DNA of 64,000 bases from Motacilla alba alba (GCF_015832195.1 NC_052020.1:60949888-61013887), one strand, 5' to 3'; shown: positions 32,218 through 43,937, counted from the stretch's first letter. Notes: generated from the letters alone by a model not told the origin. Numbers and translations: made by a program.

Positions 32218-33057
32218 TCCCCGCGGTGAGGAATGGCCGTGTGCAATTCCCTTATCTCTCCAAGGTGTGCGCTTCCCGGATTTATCCTGTAATTTCCCCA
32301 GCACTGTTTTGAACGTTTCCAGCTTTTTGCTAATAATTTCCCTTCACTTCTTGCTCCCAATTAACCTTTCTGGCTCCCTTTAATCCCGTTAACGGCGCCT
32401 TCCGCCATTTCCATCTTTCCGCGGACTAATGGAGTTTTTTCATCCCTTTCCTTTTGATTCCCGATTTAATGATGTTGTTATTGCTGCTGTAAAACCAGCT
32501 GGTTATTGATAACTCCTGCTCATTACTAAATTAAACTCAGCCTTATCAGCACTCAAGGCTCAGCCTTGATGTGGAAATCAACCCCTCAGTGTTTTCCACT
32601 CATTCCCAAGGTTTGATTTCCGGGATATCTGATGTTAAATCGCTCCTCTCAGTGCTTCAAGGAGAAAATTCCACTGCGGCTTTGTCCAGGGTTTATTAAA
32701 AATATGCACAAGAGATTAGGCTGTCACTCTGGGAGAGGTTCGAGTGTTCTGAAGGAAAACTGCTCTGAAATTTTAAACAAACGGGAGAAATGTTTCACAA
32801 AAGCCTTCAAAATCACTGGAAAACATGGAATCTTTTAGTGTTTGTGGCACAAACATCCTTCAAATAAATTCATGTTGCCTTTTGTGTCACAGAGTAATAA
32901 ATTTTTTTTTTTTTTTAAATTTTTTTATTTTATTTTACCCACAAAATCTGAGCGCTGGATCTTGGGCCTGCAGAATTTTGGGCCTACAAAATCCAAGAGC
33001 TTCCCCACTTTTATGAGGGATAAACCAAATGTTAATTCCCAGATGGCTCTGAGAGAA
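32218..33057. other. Unique DNA with candidate conserved element (about 32380-32620)
   Basis: 32380-32620 contains cccgttaacggcgccttcc, ttccgcggactaatgg, tttaatgatgttgttattg, cagctggttattgataac and cattactaaattaaac. Four or more CpGs beside homeobox cores is unusual in this AT-rich setting. A T tract at 32901-32917 follows. No exon was recognised. Confidence 0.33.
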
Positions 33058-33170
33058 CACAGACTTGGAGCAACCTGGAATAGTGGGAAGTGTCCCTGTC
33101 CATGGCAAGGAGTGGAGCCGGATGGGCTTTAATGTCCCACCAACCCAAGCAATTCCAGGATTCTCTGATT
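33058..33170 (+). mobile_element. CR1 LINE 3' fragment with tail
   Basis: It reads acttggagcaacctgg, aatagtgggaagtgtccc, gtccatggcaaggagtgg and the tail cccaccaacccaagcaatt. Confidence 0.88.
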
Positions 33171-33424
33171 TCCTTTTCTCTTCCCACTGAGGACATTTCC
33201 AGGGATGATTTCCTTCAAAGCCGACAGGGCAGGTGATTTTTTTTTCCCCAGTTTTTTTCTCAAGGATGAAATGTCACTTTTTCTGTGATCCTGCTTGAGT
33301 CTACCAAGTTCCCAAGCCAAATCTCCATGATCCAATAGCTGGAATGAGCAGATGTCTGGACACCCTCGGTTGCCAAATAAACGGAGCGGAATTAAGCTGA
33401 GAGGATCAGAAGGATGTAAGTCTG

Positions 33425-33864
33425 GTGGAATGGAGGGCCAGAGGAGGCCACGGAGCTCCTCCAAGGGCTGGAGCTGCTCTGGAGCCAGGCTGGGAGAGCT
33501 GGGAATGTTCCCCTGGAGAGGAGAAGGCTCCAGGAAGAGCTCAGAGCCCCTGGCAGGGCCTGAAGGGGCTCCAGGAGAGCTGCAGAGGGACTGGGGACAA
33601 GGCCTGTAGGGACAGGAGCCAGGGAATGGCTCCCAGTGCCAGAGGGCAGGGATGGGTGGGAGATTGGGAACTGGGAATTCCTGGCTGGGCTGGGATTGCC
33701 AGAGCAGCTGGGGCTGCCCCTGGATCCCTGGCAGTGTCCATGGCCAGGCTGGACACTGGGGCTGGAGCAGCCTGGGACAGTGGGAGGTGTCCCTGACATG
33801 GCAGGGGGTGGAATGGGATGGGATTTAAGGTCCTTTCCAACCCAAACCATCCCAGGATTCCGTG
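33425..33864 (+). mobile_element. CR1 LINE, about 440 bp, with tail
   Basis: It starts with gtggaatggagggccag and aggaggccacggagctcc, then keeps the whole ggctgggagagctggg to cctttccaacccaaacc sequence. Plus and minus frames of 123-152 codons across it mirror those of the copies at 5135, 56425 and 62778, so they are family shadows. Confidence 0.95.
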
Positions 33865-36180
33865 AAAACTTCCTGGGAAATCACCTCAGGCAGTCTCTAC
33901 TCAGAGCAATCTTGCCAAGGCCGCAGCAGCTGCCCTGACAAATCTTTCTCCCGAAGGATTAACACATCCCAGATGGAATTTAGGCAGTTTTTGCTGCCAG
34001 AGACAAAGCTCCTTCTTCTGAACAAGTGCAAAGCAGGAGTGCAAAGTGAGGGTCAACAGCACAAAAAAGCAGGATTTTTCAAAATTTAGATGTATTCTCT
34101 TCCTAATGGGAGAAGGTCACGGAAGTTCATGGAGAGCTCGGAAGGGCGGCATTTTACGGAATAAGAAATCAAATCAGGTATCAGCTGCATAGAAATGAAA
34201 TTAAACTGGACATTTCTGTTCCTGAGCAAGAAAATGAGCAGACAAAGGGATCAAAAGCAAGGAGGGCAACCGGCAGGAAATGATATCCAGCAATTATTGG
34301 ACGAGATGGGATTGGAGCTTTGTCGTGGCACCAGGATGAAGCCGGGGTCTTCCTAATCTTTCCAGCAAGGATAATCAGAAATAAGAATGGCCAATGTCAA
34401 ATTTAGAGTAATTTTGTTGAAATCATGTGAAGAATTCAAGAGGCTGCTGGAGCCCTGGGAATTCAGAGCGTGAAAAGGCTGGAATTTTTTGTAATTTTGT
34501 GGGAAGAGGGAATGGAGCTTTCCCACCTGCTGGAATTGTTTCACCTGGGTCACTTGTTAATCCCAGTGAGTTCTGCACACAGTTCCTGTTGTATTTCCAT
34601 GTAACCTTGTGGCACTGGGAAATATCCCTTCCCTAAAATCCCTGAAGTATTTTCTAATTCCTTCCCGTCTTTAGCACCAGCTCCAAAGATGTCCAATTAT
34701 TATCCTTCCTGGAATATGGTCCAATTATTATCCAGGTCTCCAACTATTATCCTTCCTGGAAGTTTAACCAAACCCAAACATTTGGATAATCTCCTTTGCT
34801 TCTTCCCAGTCACACTGGGGTTTTAGATCCTGCCTTTCCCTTTATCCTTTATTCCTTGTATTCCTGGCAAAGAAAAACCTGTGGAGTTCTGGGTGGTTTT
34901 TTTAAGATTTATTTTCAATTTTTCCCTTCCTTCCTGCTTCCCTAAGGACTGGGATGCTTTGCATGATGCAGGGAATAAGAGAGGAGATTCCGTCCTGTTT
35001 TTCCATGGAAGCTGCAGTGCAGAGGCAGCTGAGCCTCTTCTCCACCTCTGGAAAACCAAAAGGAAAATTTCCCATCCAGATGGACTTGTCCGACCTTATT
35101 CTGGGTCCAAGACTTTGTGAATCTTTAATTTTTGGAAACAGGAGGTTTTTGGTTTTTAATATGGAGTGGAATATCAAGCACAGTGAAAATTATTGATTAG
35201 TCCCAGTTTTTGATAAATTATATCCCAAGTCCCACTCCGAAATGGACTCAGGAATGTCTCAGACTTCAGGGAAGCTTTATCCATTTGCACCTGGCTGGAT
35301 CCTGTCACTTAAAAGCTGCTAAATCCCAGCATGAGCTTATTTGTCAAGGTGTGCTGCCATTTAAAGGAGTGCCAGGACATGGAATTTTCACCTTCCTTGA
35401 ATTCCCTTTGTTAAATTCCCTTCCTTAAATTGCTTGGATAGTAATAAATACATGGATACATGGGAATATTCTGGGGTTTTTTTCATGTAATTTAGGGATC
35501 AGGTAGCTGAATGTAATATGGTTGTGTTTGATTTATTATTCTTTGTGTTGTGCATGGACTGCAGGAGCAGGGAAAAACCTTTAAATCCTGTTTTTGATTG
35601 ACTGGGATAAATAAGGACTCATATTCCTATGGAAAACCTTTAAATCATATTCCTGATTGATTGAAATGAAGGTTTATCCCACTAATTCAATGCAAATTTT
35701 GCTATTTTCTACCTGGCAGCTCAAGTTTTCCCCTTGATAACGCCCTGTCCGACAGCACAAGCCAAGGACTCTTTCCCTACCCCTGAAACCTGGGAACATT
35801 CCTTTAAAATTCATCCATCAGCATCTTTCCCTTACCTTGGATGTCCTTTCCCTGCCCAGGGCTCCCTAGACTCTCCCAGAGCTGGAGGGTGGATTAAACG
35901 TGGTTTGCTGAGCCTGAAATGAGAGCAGCAATTCCAGCCCCGAGAGCTCCAGCAGTGGGAGGATTTGCCCAGCCATGGAAGTGGCTCCGGAATCTTCTAA
36001 AGATGCTCCAGGGAGCAGCTCCTCCCTCCTCATCCAGGGCTGATTTTCCACATCCTTCCCTGCCTTTCATCCCCGAGGATGAGTGCAGGCAGAGCTCCGT
36101 GGCAGGAATTGTGTCAGACCGGGCTGGCAGGTTGCGTTTAACACCTTTTCCTTTCACAGGAACACAGCAGCACCTGGGAA
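33865..36180. other. Long unique non-coding stretch
   Basis: About 2.3 kb without a gene. Minor local repeats: the words tccaattattatccttcc recur with variation at 34692-34764, and acctttaaatc with gattga recurs at 35575-35670. Frames on both strands at 35890-36330 overlap the tandem repeat that follows. Confidence 0.4.
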
Positions 36181-36268
36181 ATGGGGAAGAAGATCTGGGA
36201 TGGGGAAGAAGATCTGGGATGGGGAAGAAGATCTGGGATGGGAAAGAAGATCTGGGATGGGAAAGAAT
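36181..36268. repeat. Minisatellite, 19-bp unit, 4-5 copies
   Basis: The unit aagaagatctgggatgggg repeats from 36187, 36206, 36225 and 36244, with the last unit shortened. The bgl-like agatct is kept in the first four. Purine-rich on the plus strand. Confidence 0.93.
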
Positions 36269-36497
36269 CTGGGAAGCGCAAGGAGAATTTGCCCTCACAT
36301 GTTATTTTCTGATAATATTTTTTGGTTTATGAACAAGTGGCCACGTCCCCCCTGAGGATTTCCACGATTTGATTTGCAGATCACCAATCCACATCGGGAG
36401 CAGCAATCTAGGAATTATGGAATTCAACAGTGAATGTGGAATTCAGTAGGACTGGCTTACAGGGTTTGTGAACTCTCCCTTGGCTGCACCTCCTTCC

Positions 36498-36725
36498 ATA
36501 GAATCCCAGAATGCTTTGGCTTGGAAGGGACCTTAAATCCCACCCAGTGCCATCCCTGCCATGGCAGGGACACCTCCCACTGTCCCAGGCTGCTCCCAGC
36601 CCTGTCCAGCCTGGCCTTGGGCACTGCCAGGGATCCAGGGACAGCCACAGCTGCTCTGGGAATTCCACTCCAGGGCCTCCTCACCCTCACAGGGAGGAAT
36701 TCCTTCCCAATCCCCCATCCAACCC
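36498..36725 (-). mobile_element. CR1 LINE, 5'-truncated, with tail
   Basis: It opens catagaatcccagaatgc and ttggcttggaagggacc, passes atggcagggacacctcc and gcagccacagctgctc... in shortened form to cctcctcaccctcacag, and ends at caatcccccatccaac. Confidence 0.93.
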
Positions 36726-36732
36726 CGTCCTC

Positions 36733-36790
36733 TGCCATTCTGGATGGGCTTTAAGGTTCCTTCCATCCCATGACATTCCATGATTCTATT
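36733..36790 (+). mobile_element. CR1 LINE 3'-tail fragment
   Basis: Immediately after the minus-strand copy, the plus strand reads ggatgggctttaaggttcc, then tccatcccatgacattcc and atgattctatt, a sense CR1 tail of about 58 bp. The two elements therefore point away from each other, 5' side to 5' side. Confidence 0.8.
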
Positions 36791-37683
36791 TTAAGGAAAA
36801 GCAGCCCCACCCTGTGCTGTTGGTGGCCTCACCTCTCCATTTGCCTCCATCCCAAAAATCCACATCCAGAGCTCTCCCTTTCCACCACACAAGCGAGCAG
36901 AGCATTTCCTTTTATGCTAAGGATAATCCCCTTGGGATTTTTTTCCTTTTCCCAAATTCTCCTGGCTCTGCTGGAGAGGCCTCATCCCTGGAATGAGCCT
37001 GTCTGCTTTCCCAAACATCCGTAATGGAGCAAGCACCAAGACTAATGCCGACCTTAATGCGAGTTTTGAACGTGTTTATTGTGGCTGATTAATTAAATGC
37101 CTCATAAAGAGAGGGAGGAGAGCTGCAATTCCAGTTCCTGAGGAAAATAAATCCGCCTCCTGCAATAAATCTGGATTTCAAGCTTTATGGATCCTCTCAC
37201 CTGTGAATCAGCGGCGCCTTTTCCGTTACTGTCTCCAGCCATGAATCAATTGTCCCGACGTTTTCCAGCCGATGTCAGATCCCAGCCATTCCCAACCCCC
37301 TGCCACAAACTTCTCCTTGCTCGTGCAACAGCCTCTGGAATCATCCATCTCCAGAGAGCAGCAGAGCGGGATGGAATTTGGGAGCATAATGAGGGTGTCA
37401 GGGTGGTTTATGGAACCATAACCATGTGGGAGATGACAGCTGGGGACCCCGGCGTGCGCGGAACGGATGCTTGGCTCCAGCGGATTCCTCGGAGCTCTGC
37501 TCACTCCCAAATGGATGGGAGGCACTGTGCCACTCAGAGGAAGGAGAAGCACTCCTGGAATATCAAGTGGAGGATAAACTCTGCTTCAGTGGGCAGGTGG
37601 TGGCACTGGAATGTTGATGGGGACGCCCTGCGGAGATGTCGGGAGAAACGACGGTAGAGGAGCAGCCCTGCGGATGCGTGAAG
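36791..37683. other. Unique DNA with candidate conserved element (about 37020-37200)
   Basis: 37020-37200 holds gactaatgccgaccttaatg, cgagttttgaacgtg, tggctgattaattaaatgcc and caataaatctgg, with retained CpG. Downstream is a 156-codon plus-strand frame at 37187-37657 that I do not recognise. It overlaps minus-strand frames and has no domain, so I do not call it a gene. Confidence 0.3.
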
Positions 37684-37735
37684 GATCTTAATTCCATGAG
37701 GGATCTTAATTCCATGAAGAATCTTAATTCCACAA
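37684..37735. repeat. Short tandem repeat, 18-bp unit x 3
   Basis: The unit gatcttaattccatgag and close variants occur three times in a row. Confidence 0.9.
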
Positions 37736-37874
37736 AGGAAGCACTGGTGTGGGGAGATGCTTTTTTATTTATCCTGATAAATTTTGGTGGCTTTCCAGAG
37801 GCTGGGCATGACATCCAGGCAGGATCTGTCGAGTTTGGGTGCAAAGGTTTGATGGGAAAAGGGGGAATGGATTA

Positions 37875-38016
37875 AGCTGAAGGAGGGGAGGTTTAAATTG
37901 GATATTGGGAAGGAATTCTTCCCTGTGAGGGTGGTGAAGTGCTGGAATGGAATTCCCAGAGAAACTGGGGCTGCCTCATCCCTGGAAGTGTCCAAGCCAG
38001 GCTGGGTGGAGCAGAG
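37875..38016 (+). mobile_element. CR1 LINE internal 3' fragment
   Basis: It reads gaggggaggtttaaattgg, atattgggaaggaattc, gtgagggtggtgaagtgc and ggaagtgtccaagccagg. The tail is absent: the copy ends or decays after gggtggagcag. Confidence 0.88.
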
Positions 38017-38688
38017 CACAGGGGGGAGGTCACCGAGCCATTGGTGCCACCAGCACGTGGTCACAAGGATGGTTCCCAAAGGAGCAACACTCCCACAGAG
38101 GGTTTTCCAGAGGGAATGTGAACAGGGAAAAATGCTGGATTTGAAATGCCATCCCTCAGGGCCAATCTGCCTCTCAGTGCTAATTACGGGCACTGATTAC
38201 TATAAAATATGTAATTTTCCAATTTAACGATTTCATTATTTCCAATTTAATTATTTATTTATCATCGTACCCTCAGAGACATGGAAAAAGGAGTGATCCC
38301 GAATTACCTCAGCATCCAGGAATTTGGCAACCAGGGATTTAGGCTAAGGACCAAACAGTGTTTCACCCATGGATAAAGTGCAGAAAAAGGTCCTTTTAGA
38401 GGGAAATTCATCCTTCCTGTCCTAAACCCCCTCCCACTGAAGTCTTCAAGGTCCTGGCACTCCAGGATATCTATTTACGTACCTAAAAACCCATTTATAC
38501 ACCTAAAACCCCATATTTTTGTACTGGAGAACCTATTGATGCACCTAAACCCCCCTCTTGATGCACCTAAAAATGACTGAGACAAAGGAACGAAGCTCCA
38601 CTAAAATCAGCACAAGAATTGAACCCCAAACCCTGCATCTCCCATTCGTGGCCCAGTCATGGACTGGGATCATATCTGGGAGTGATCA
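38017..38688. other. Unique non-coding DNA with a loose repeat patch
   Basis: At 38470-38575 the words acctaaaa(a/c)cc and gatgcacctaaa recur irregularly, probably a decayed tandem repeat next to the minisatellite that follows. Otherwise nothing was recognised. Confidence 0.4.
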
Positions 38689-38797
38689 CAGAGAAACCCC
38701 TTCCTAAATCCAGAGAAACCCCTTCCCAAATCCAGAGAATCCCTTTCCTAAATCCAGAGAATCCCTTTCCTAAATCCAGAGAAACCCTTTCCTAACT
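38689..38797. repeat. Minisatellite, 22-bp unit, about 5 copies
   Basis: The unit ccagagaaaccccttcctaa plus at repeats with small changes (cccaaat, gaatccc). The copies touch one another without unique spacers, so this is not a CRISPR-like array. Confidence 0.93.
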
Positions 38798-39971
38798 CAG
38801 TTTCTGCACATCTCCTAAATTTGGTGCAGTTGTTTGTCCAAACTTTGGTGTTTTTTTTGGCATTGTGACCTTGTGTCACCATCAGGGTGACACCAAAGCT
38901 TCAGCAGAAGATGACAAAGAGCTGTTGGCTCATGTAGCCCTGGAGATTTTTTTTCATGGAATGGGGAATGGTGGAGGGGGATTCCAAGGGAATTCCAAGG
39001 GAATGGGAGGTGAACAGAATGGGAATTTCTGTCCACAGGATGCAGTGAATGTGACTTTGGAATTCAGGCCCCAGTGCTGTCACATTTTAGAAATGTCAAG
39101 ATATTTTATCATTGGGTAAATGAAATATCATTGATATTTAGAAATGTTGGGTAGAACATGCACCCATCTCTTCCTCCTTTGATTTTATGTCCTTTTCTAA
39201 ACCATTCCACTGCCGCTGTTGTGCCCTCCAGGACTACAACACTGAGCTGGATAATTCCAACAGCAAGGTTTTTGTTAACGAGACCCAGCAAAGCGGGTCT
39301 TTCAAACTTCAGATTTTTCAAGATCACTTCCAAGTCTCTATTTTTAAATAAAATTGGTATTCTTAAAGATGTTTTTGCAAGTTCCTAACAGGAATGCAAA
39401 TAACTAAAAATTAAATCCTTTCAGGCATCCCCAGAGCTGCTGCTTATTTATTTATTTAAATTTAATTCATGATGGTGGGAACCCTTTTTATATTAAATTA
39501 TGGGCAGGAAAACAGAGCCCAGCTCTCCGAGCAAGGTCTCAGTGGTGGAGAGAACTCATTAACGTCATTCAAATAAATTGGTGTGAAATATGATCATCCC
39601 AAGCAGTACATTTATTTACACTTGGAAATCAGGAATAATACAGTTAGGATATATGAGGCAGCAATTAGGGAATATGGCTGCAGGTATTCAAGGAAACATC
39701 ATTCAGCTTCTGCTGCAAGAAAAGGAATATTTTATTGCTGCTGTCTCTGTCTAATTGAATAATGAGGATTCCAACGCTCTTTTACAGGTGGAGCTGAAAT
39801 GGAAATTTCAATTGAGTAAGGGATGAATTCCCTCGGAGCAGAGTTGGGATAATAAAAGGGTTTGTGTCTGCTCCACGCAGAATCTTTGTTCTGCTTTAAT
39901 TGCAAACCCCTGGGGGCTGTTCTGGCGGATGTCCTGCTCCGTACGGGGCTGCAGAAAGAAACAGAAACGGG
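38798..39971. other. Unique DNA with candidate conserved element (about 39500-39760)
   Basis: 39500-39760 includes cattaacgtcattcaaat, agcagtacatttatttacac, ggcagcaattagggaat, and ctgtctaattgaataatg. It has dense homeobox-type cores and no simple repeat, so it may be constrained. A 6-bp stem hairpin (agaccc/gggtct) lies at 39281-39300. No gene was recognised. Confidence 0.3.
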
Positions 39972-40136
39972 GAATCATGGAATGGTTCATGAGGGAAGGG
40001 ATTTTAAAACCCATCTGGTTCCACCCCCTGCCGTGGCAGGGACGCCTTCCACTATCCCAGGCTGCTCCGAGTCCCATCCAACCTGGCCTTGGGCACTTCC
40101 AGGGATGGAGAGTCCACAAATTCTCTGGGAAATCTG
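39972..40136 (-). mobile_element. CR1 LINE, 5'-truncated, with tail
   Basis: It opens ggaatcatggaatggttc, then ccccctgccgtggcaggg, ccactatcccaggctgc and caacctggccttgggcac, ending at aattctctgggaaatc. Confidence 0.92.
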
Positions 40137-40319
40137 ATTTCCTGATCTCTTCATCCGTGTGCTGCCCTAATTCTTCTTTCTGCCCCATCCCCAGGGAAAG
40201 GAGCAGGCACAGCCCAGGGTAGGGCCAAGAATTCCTTGTTCCCAGGGAGCACCACCACTGAAGGCACCACCCAGTGACATCCAAAGGGCAATTCCAGCTA
40301 AATTCACCTTTGAATTGAA

Positions 40320-40566
40320 TCACAGAATCATGGAATTGTTAAGGTTGGAAAGGACTTTTAAGGTCACCGAGTCCAACCACAGACCAGCACCACCCCCATG
40401 GTCACCACTAAACCTGAATGTCCCCAAGTGCTGCATCCACACATTTTGGGAGCACTTCCCAGGCTGCCTGTGCCAGGGCTGAACAACCCTTTCCATGAAG
40501 AAATTTTCCCTAAAATCAGATCCAGACCTTCCCTGGCGCAAATTGAGGCCATTTCCTCAAGTGGGG
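40320..40566 (-). mobile_element. CR1 LINE, older subfamily, with tail
   Basis: It opens cacagaatcatggaattg and ttaaggttggaaaggact, then ggtcaccgagtccaacc, gtccccaagtgctgcatcc, gctgcctgtgccagggc, a reversed ccatgaagaaattttcc and aattgaggccatttcctc. One of the best-preserved copies of this type in the window. Confidence 0.95.
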
Positions 40567-41989
40567 ATGATGGGAGCGAGGGGAACAAGAGGAAAGAGGC
40601 AGTGACAGCTCAGAGCCATCCCAAGGGATGAGCACTGGAATTGTCACTGCTCCCATCCTATCTTTGGGCTTCCTGCCAGTTTTATGATATTCCTTCAGCA
40701 CACAGAGAATTTGGAGAGAGCAACTGGGACATCCCAGGATTTCTGAGGCCTCCAGGCCATGGAACACCATCCTTCCTCCAGCTCTGCTTCTGGCTCATTC
40801 CAAAAGTAAATGGCTTTTCCCTGGATTTAGCCACCACTAGGAGAAGCTGCTGCTGTTATGGGGTCTTATCCCATTAATATTTCTAATTAATTATATTATG
40901 AAGGCCCATGGCAACACTTTGAACATCAATACCCAAGCTTTTAGGAATTTTACAGCCACCATGACACCCTGAAATTCCTTTAGATTCGTGGAATCAGTGG
41001 AAGCATCTCCATTTGGGAGATCACAAAGTGTAGTTGCATTAAGAGGTTGGGATTGCTCTGCGTGTCCCTGTCACATCAGTCACTGAGCAGTCCCATCCTA
41101 ATAAAGCACTGTGAAATTTGTCATTTCCAAGTCAGATGAGTGCAGATTCCCATAATAAAGTCATCCCAGCACGTGCAGAAGTAATTATGCTCCAGCTTTG
41201 TCACTGCAAGGAATTTTTGTGTGCTGGACTACCTAGGATGGCTTTTTATTTAATTAATTAATTAATTAATTTGGTTACTGTTTTCTTATTGATGAATGAC
41301 CCAAGAAGGTTCTTTAATAACTTCCCCCTGCAAAGGTGTTTTAATTAAAAAAAAAAAAATCCAGAATTGGAAAAAATAAATTCCACTTCTTTGAATAACA
41401 TAATAACCAGTGGATTTCTTTGGGAACCTGTGGATTCATGGCCCAGATCAAAGGACTGAGTTCAGCTGTGTTTCCATGTTTGTGCACAAAAAGAGGGAAT
41501 AAACTGGAGAGTCAGCATACGCTGGAGTGAGGAACAATCTGTCCCAGCAGGAATTTCATTCCTGCTGTACCTCAGCTCATTCGAATGGATGGATTTTGGT
41601 TTGTTCAACCAGTCGTGGGCAAAATATTTGGCCAATTTTGCAGCGCGGCCATCTGTGAAGGCAGCAAGATTGTCCAGCAGCGCTGGAAATGTCACTGCTT
41701 CCAACAAGGCCCTAATGGGAATTTAATCCGCGGGATCGTTTCTGATTAATTAAATGGCAGCTGATTAATGGGATGTGGTTGGCTATGGAGTCAGTGCGGC
41801 CTGGTTTGGGTCCTCTCCCAGGGGTGGGAGCTGACTCAGCACAGCTCCGCTGGCACGGAAAGAAATCCCCAAGAAAACACTGGAATCCTGCCCAGCAAAT
41901 GTCAGGAAATGCCATAATTAGGGTGGAAGAACATTCCAGATCCATCCCTTCCATTATTCCCAGTAGTTTTGGCTCTGGTCCCACTCAGC
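40567..41989. other. Unique DNA with candidate conserved elements
   Basis: No gene was recognised. 41580-41790 has tgcagcgcggccatctgtg, aatttaatccgcgggatcg and ctgattaattaaatggc, CpG-containing words beside homeobox cores. 41140-41230 has cagcacgtgcagaagtaatt, including an E-box. Frames on both strands across this interval look accidental. Confidence 0.3.
41248..41272. repeat. Microsatellite (AATT)n, about 6 units
   Basis: A perfect tetranucleotide run, self-complementary, so it can extrude as a small hairpin. Confidence 0.92.
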
Positions 41990-42120
41990 TTTAGATGTGG
42001 CCCTTGGGGACATGGGGCAGTGGTGGCCTTGGCAGTGCTGGGTTGTAGGTTGGGCTTGATGGTGTTAGAGGGTTTTCCAAGACGCAGGACTGTGTAATTC
42101 CATGATTCCACGATTCCACA
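41990..42120 (+). mobile_element. CR1 LINE 3' fragment with octamer tail
   Basis: It reads ttagatgtggcccttgggg, acatggggcagtggtgg, ccttggcagtgctggg, then the tail gggttttccaagacgc and attccatgattccacg repeats, which keep the characteristic 3' octamer microsatellite. Confidence 0.9.
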
Positions 42121-43827
42121 TCCTGGAGTTGCCATGGTGCACCTTGAGACACCTCTGGCCTGCTTCCCAAACACGTCCAACTTCACAGATTTCTCTTTGA
42201 CAACTCCTCCCAGTCACATCCTACTGTTCCCTGTATTATTCCAAGTATTCCACGCAAATCTTGGCTCCAAAGTGAGGGGATAAGACACTGTCCCTCTCAT
42301 AAATCAGAGCATGAGGTGCATTTGCAGTAGGCCAAACACCCACAGCTGGATGGAGCCATCCAAGGATTGTTGGGAATACTCAGTGGGATAAACAGGAGGA
42401 GGAGGCCATGTGGAGGTGGGAATTTTCTGGGAAGGCCATCCCTGGTCCGTCTCCTGGAGAGCAGCACAGCCCAGCGCGGGGCAGGAATGAGGCTGGGAAG
42501 TGCCCATGGACTGGAGGGGGATCGAGACCACCCCAGAGCCCTGGAATCTCCAACCCATCCCCAGGGAGGGCTGGAAGAACGGATTGTGCAGAGAACTGAT
42601 TTCCATAGAAAGAGAGAAACTCTTCAGCGTGGGAAACTCATCCCTAAAAAAGGTGCCCTCAAATCCCAGGAGATGCCCCAGGACCCTGCACACCCCCTTT
42701 TCCTCCTGCACATCCTTCAGCTCCCCAAATCCCCTGGATATTAACTCCATGAAATGGGGGTGGTGGCCCTGTGGAAAACACCTGATGGCAGGGACATCCT
42801 GAACTCCTCGAGGGAGCTGAGTGACTCCTGAGGAGTGAGAAAGGAGGGAATTGTGGGGGAGTGAGGGGATCATCACCCGAGCAACACAAACTTTATGTCT
42901 TGACCCGGGTCCCCGGGAGCTCTGGCAGAGCCAGGAACATAAAGCATCCCCTAAATCTCAGCATTGTTCCTTCTTTTATGACATCTGATAAAAGAGCTTC
43001 TTTTATCACCATGGCTTCAGAGGTCAACTGCCTCTTCTGATCTGATTTTTTGCTTTTCCAATTAAGTTACTGTGAATCCCATCAAATTTCCAAGGGAGGG
43101 ATCAAGATCAATTCCTTTCCTGATCCCGTTAATGCCTGTAAATATCAGCTGTCGCCCCGTTCCCACAAGGAGCTGAAGGTGGGAAGAGGAAGACACCATA
43201 AACCACTTTTTACTCAAAGGCAAGAAGTAATAAATGATCTTCATGTCCTTTGAAACCCAAGTGGCTTTTCCTAAGGATATAAATTTCCTTTTAGGAGCCA
43301 GCAGATGGACTCATTTTAGGAGTTCATAATTTTTTTAAAGCTGGTTTTTGGTTTCGGGGTTTTTTTGTGTCTCTTTGGTCCTTGAACATCTTCATGCTGC
43401 AGAGCAGGGCTGTGCCGGGAATTCTTCATGGGGAAAAGGGCCTGAAATTCTTTCCTGTCCCATTTCCAGGGAAAGATCCAAAGGATATCAAACTGTGAAC
43501 AATGAAACAACAAATCTGTGCCCATCTCCACGAAATTCCCTATTTTGGGAAACTCTGTCCTGGTGTAACACTTTACACAAAGATGTTTGTAACTATTTAT
43601 GCCATCCCAAAATTAAACCTACCGGGGTTTTTCTCCCTCAAATTAATTAATAAAGATCAATTATTTCTGTTTTGTGTCATCCTAATTAATTTTCCTGAAG
43701 GATTTGCTCATCATTTGTGGCTATTCATGAAGGAATCTGCTCTTCTGTGTCTCCTGAGTTATTGCATGGGTCAATCTGACAGGAAAAAAACCACATGGAA
43801 TGTGGGGAGATGCTCAGGAAATGGAAA
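42121..43827. other. Unique non-coding stretch
   Basis: 42300-42880 is GC-richer and open on both strands (190 codons on minus, 125 on plus) without a recognisable domain. 42880-43260 has CpG and homeobox-like words (cttgacccgggtccccgg, ccaattaagttactg, atcccgttaatgcc) and may be constrained. The rest is AT-rich. Confidence 0.35.
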
Positions 43828-43937
43828 GATGGATGATGGATGGATGGATGGATGGATGGATGGATGGATGGATGGATGGATGGATGGATGGACGGATGGA
43901 TGGACGGATGGACGGATGGATGGATGATGGATGGATA
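43828..43937. repeat. Microsatellite (GGAT)n, about 27 units
   Basis: A long tetranucleotide array with a few GGAC substitutions toward its 3' end and two 3-bp units (gat) near the edges. It reads Met-Asp-Gly-Trp in every plus frame and Ile-His-Pro-Ser on minus, so the associated frames are artefacts. Its length makes length variation between individuals likely. Confidence 0.97.

Noticed and set aside
37187..37657. 156-codon plus-strand frame in unique DNA
   Set aside because: No known domain, overlapped by minus-strand frames, and includes no conserved-looking motif.
38689..38797. Regular repeats considered as a CRISPR-like array
   Set aside because: Units are directly adjacent without unique spacers, and the sequence is from a vertebrate.
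39281..39300. Small hairpin (agaccc/gggtct) considered as an RNA gene or tRNA arm
   Set aside because: A 6-bp stem alone is expected by chance, and no cloverleaf or A/B box was found nearby.
42304..42876. 190-codon minus-strand frame, with a 125-codon plus frame opposite
   Set aside because: Open on both strands in a GC-richer patch, with no recognised domain or splice structure. Best seen as chance, though RNA data would be decisive.
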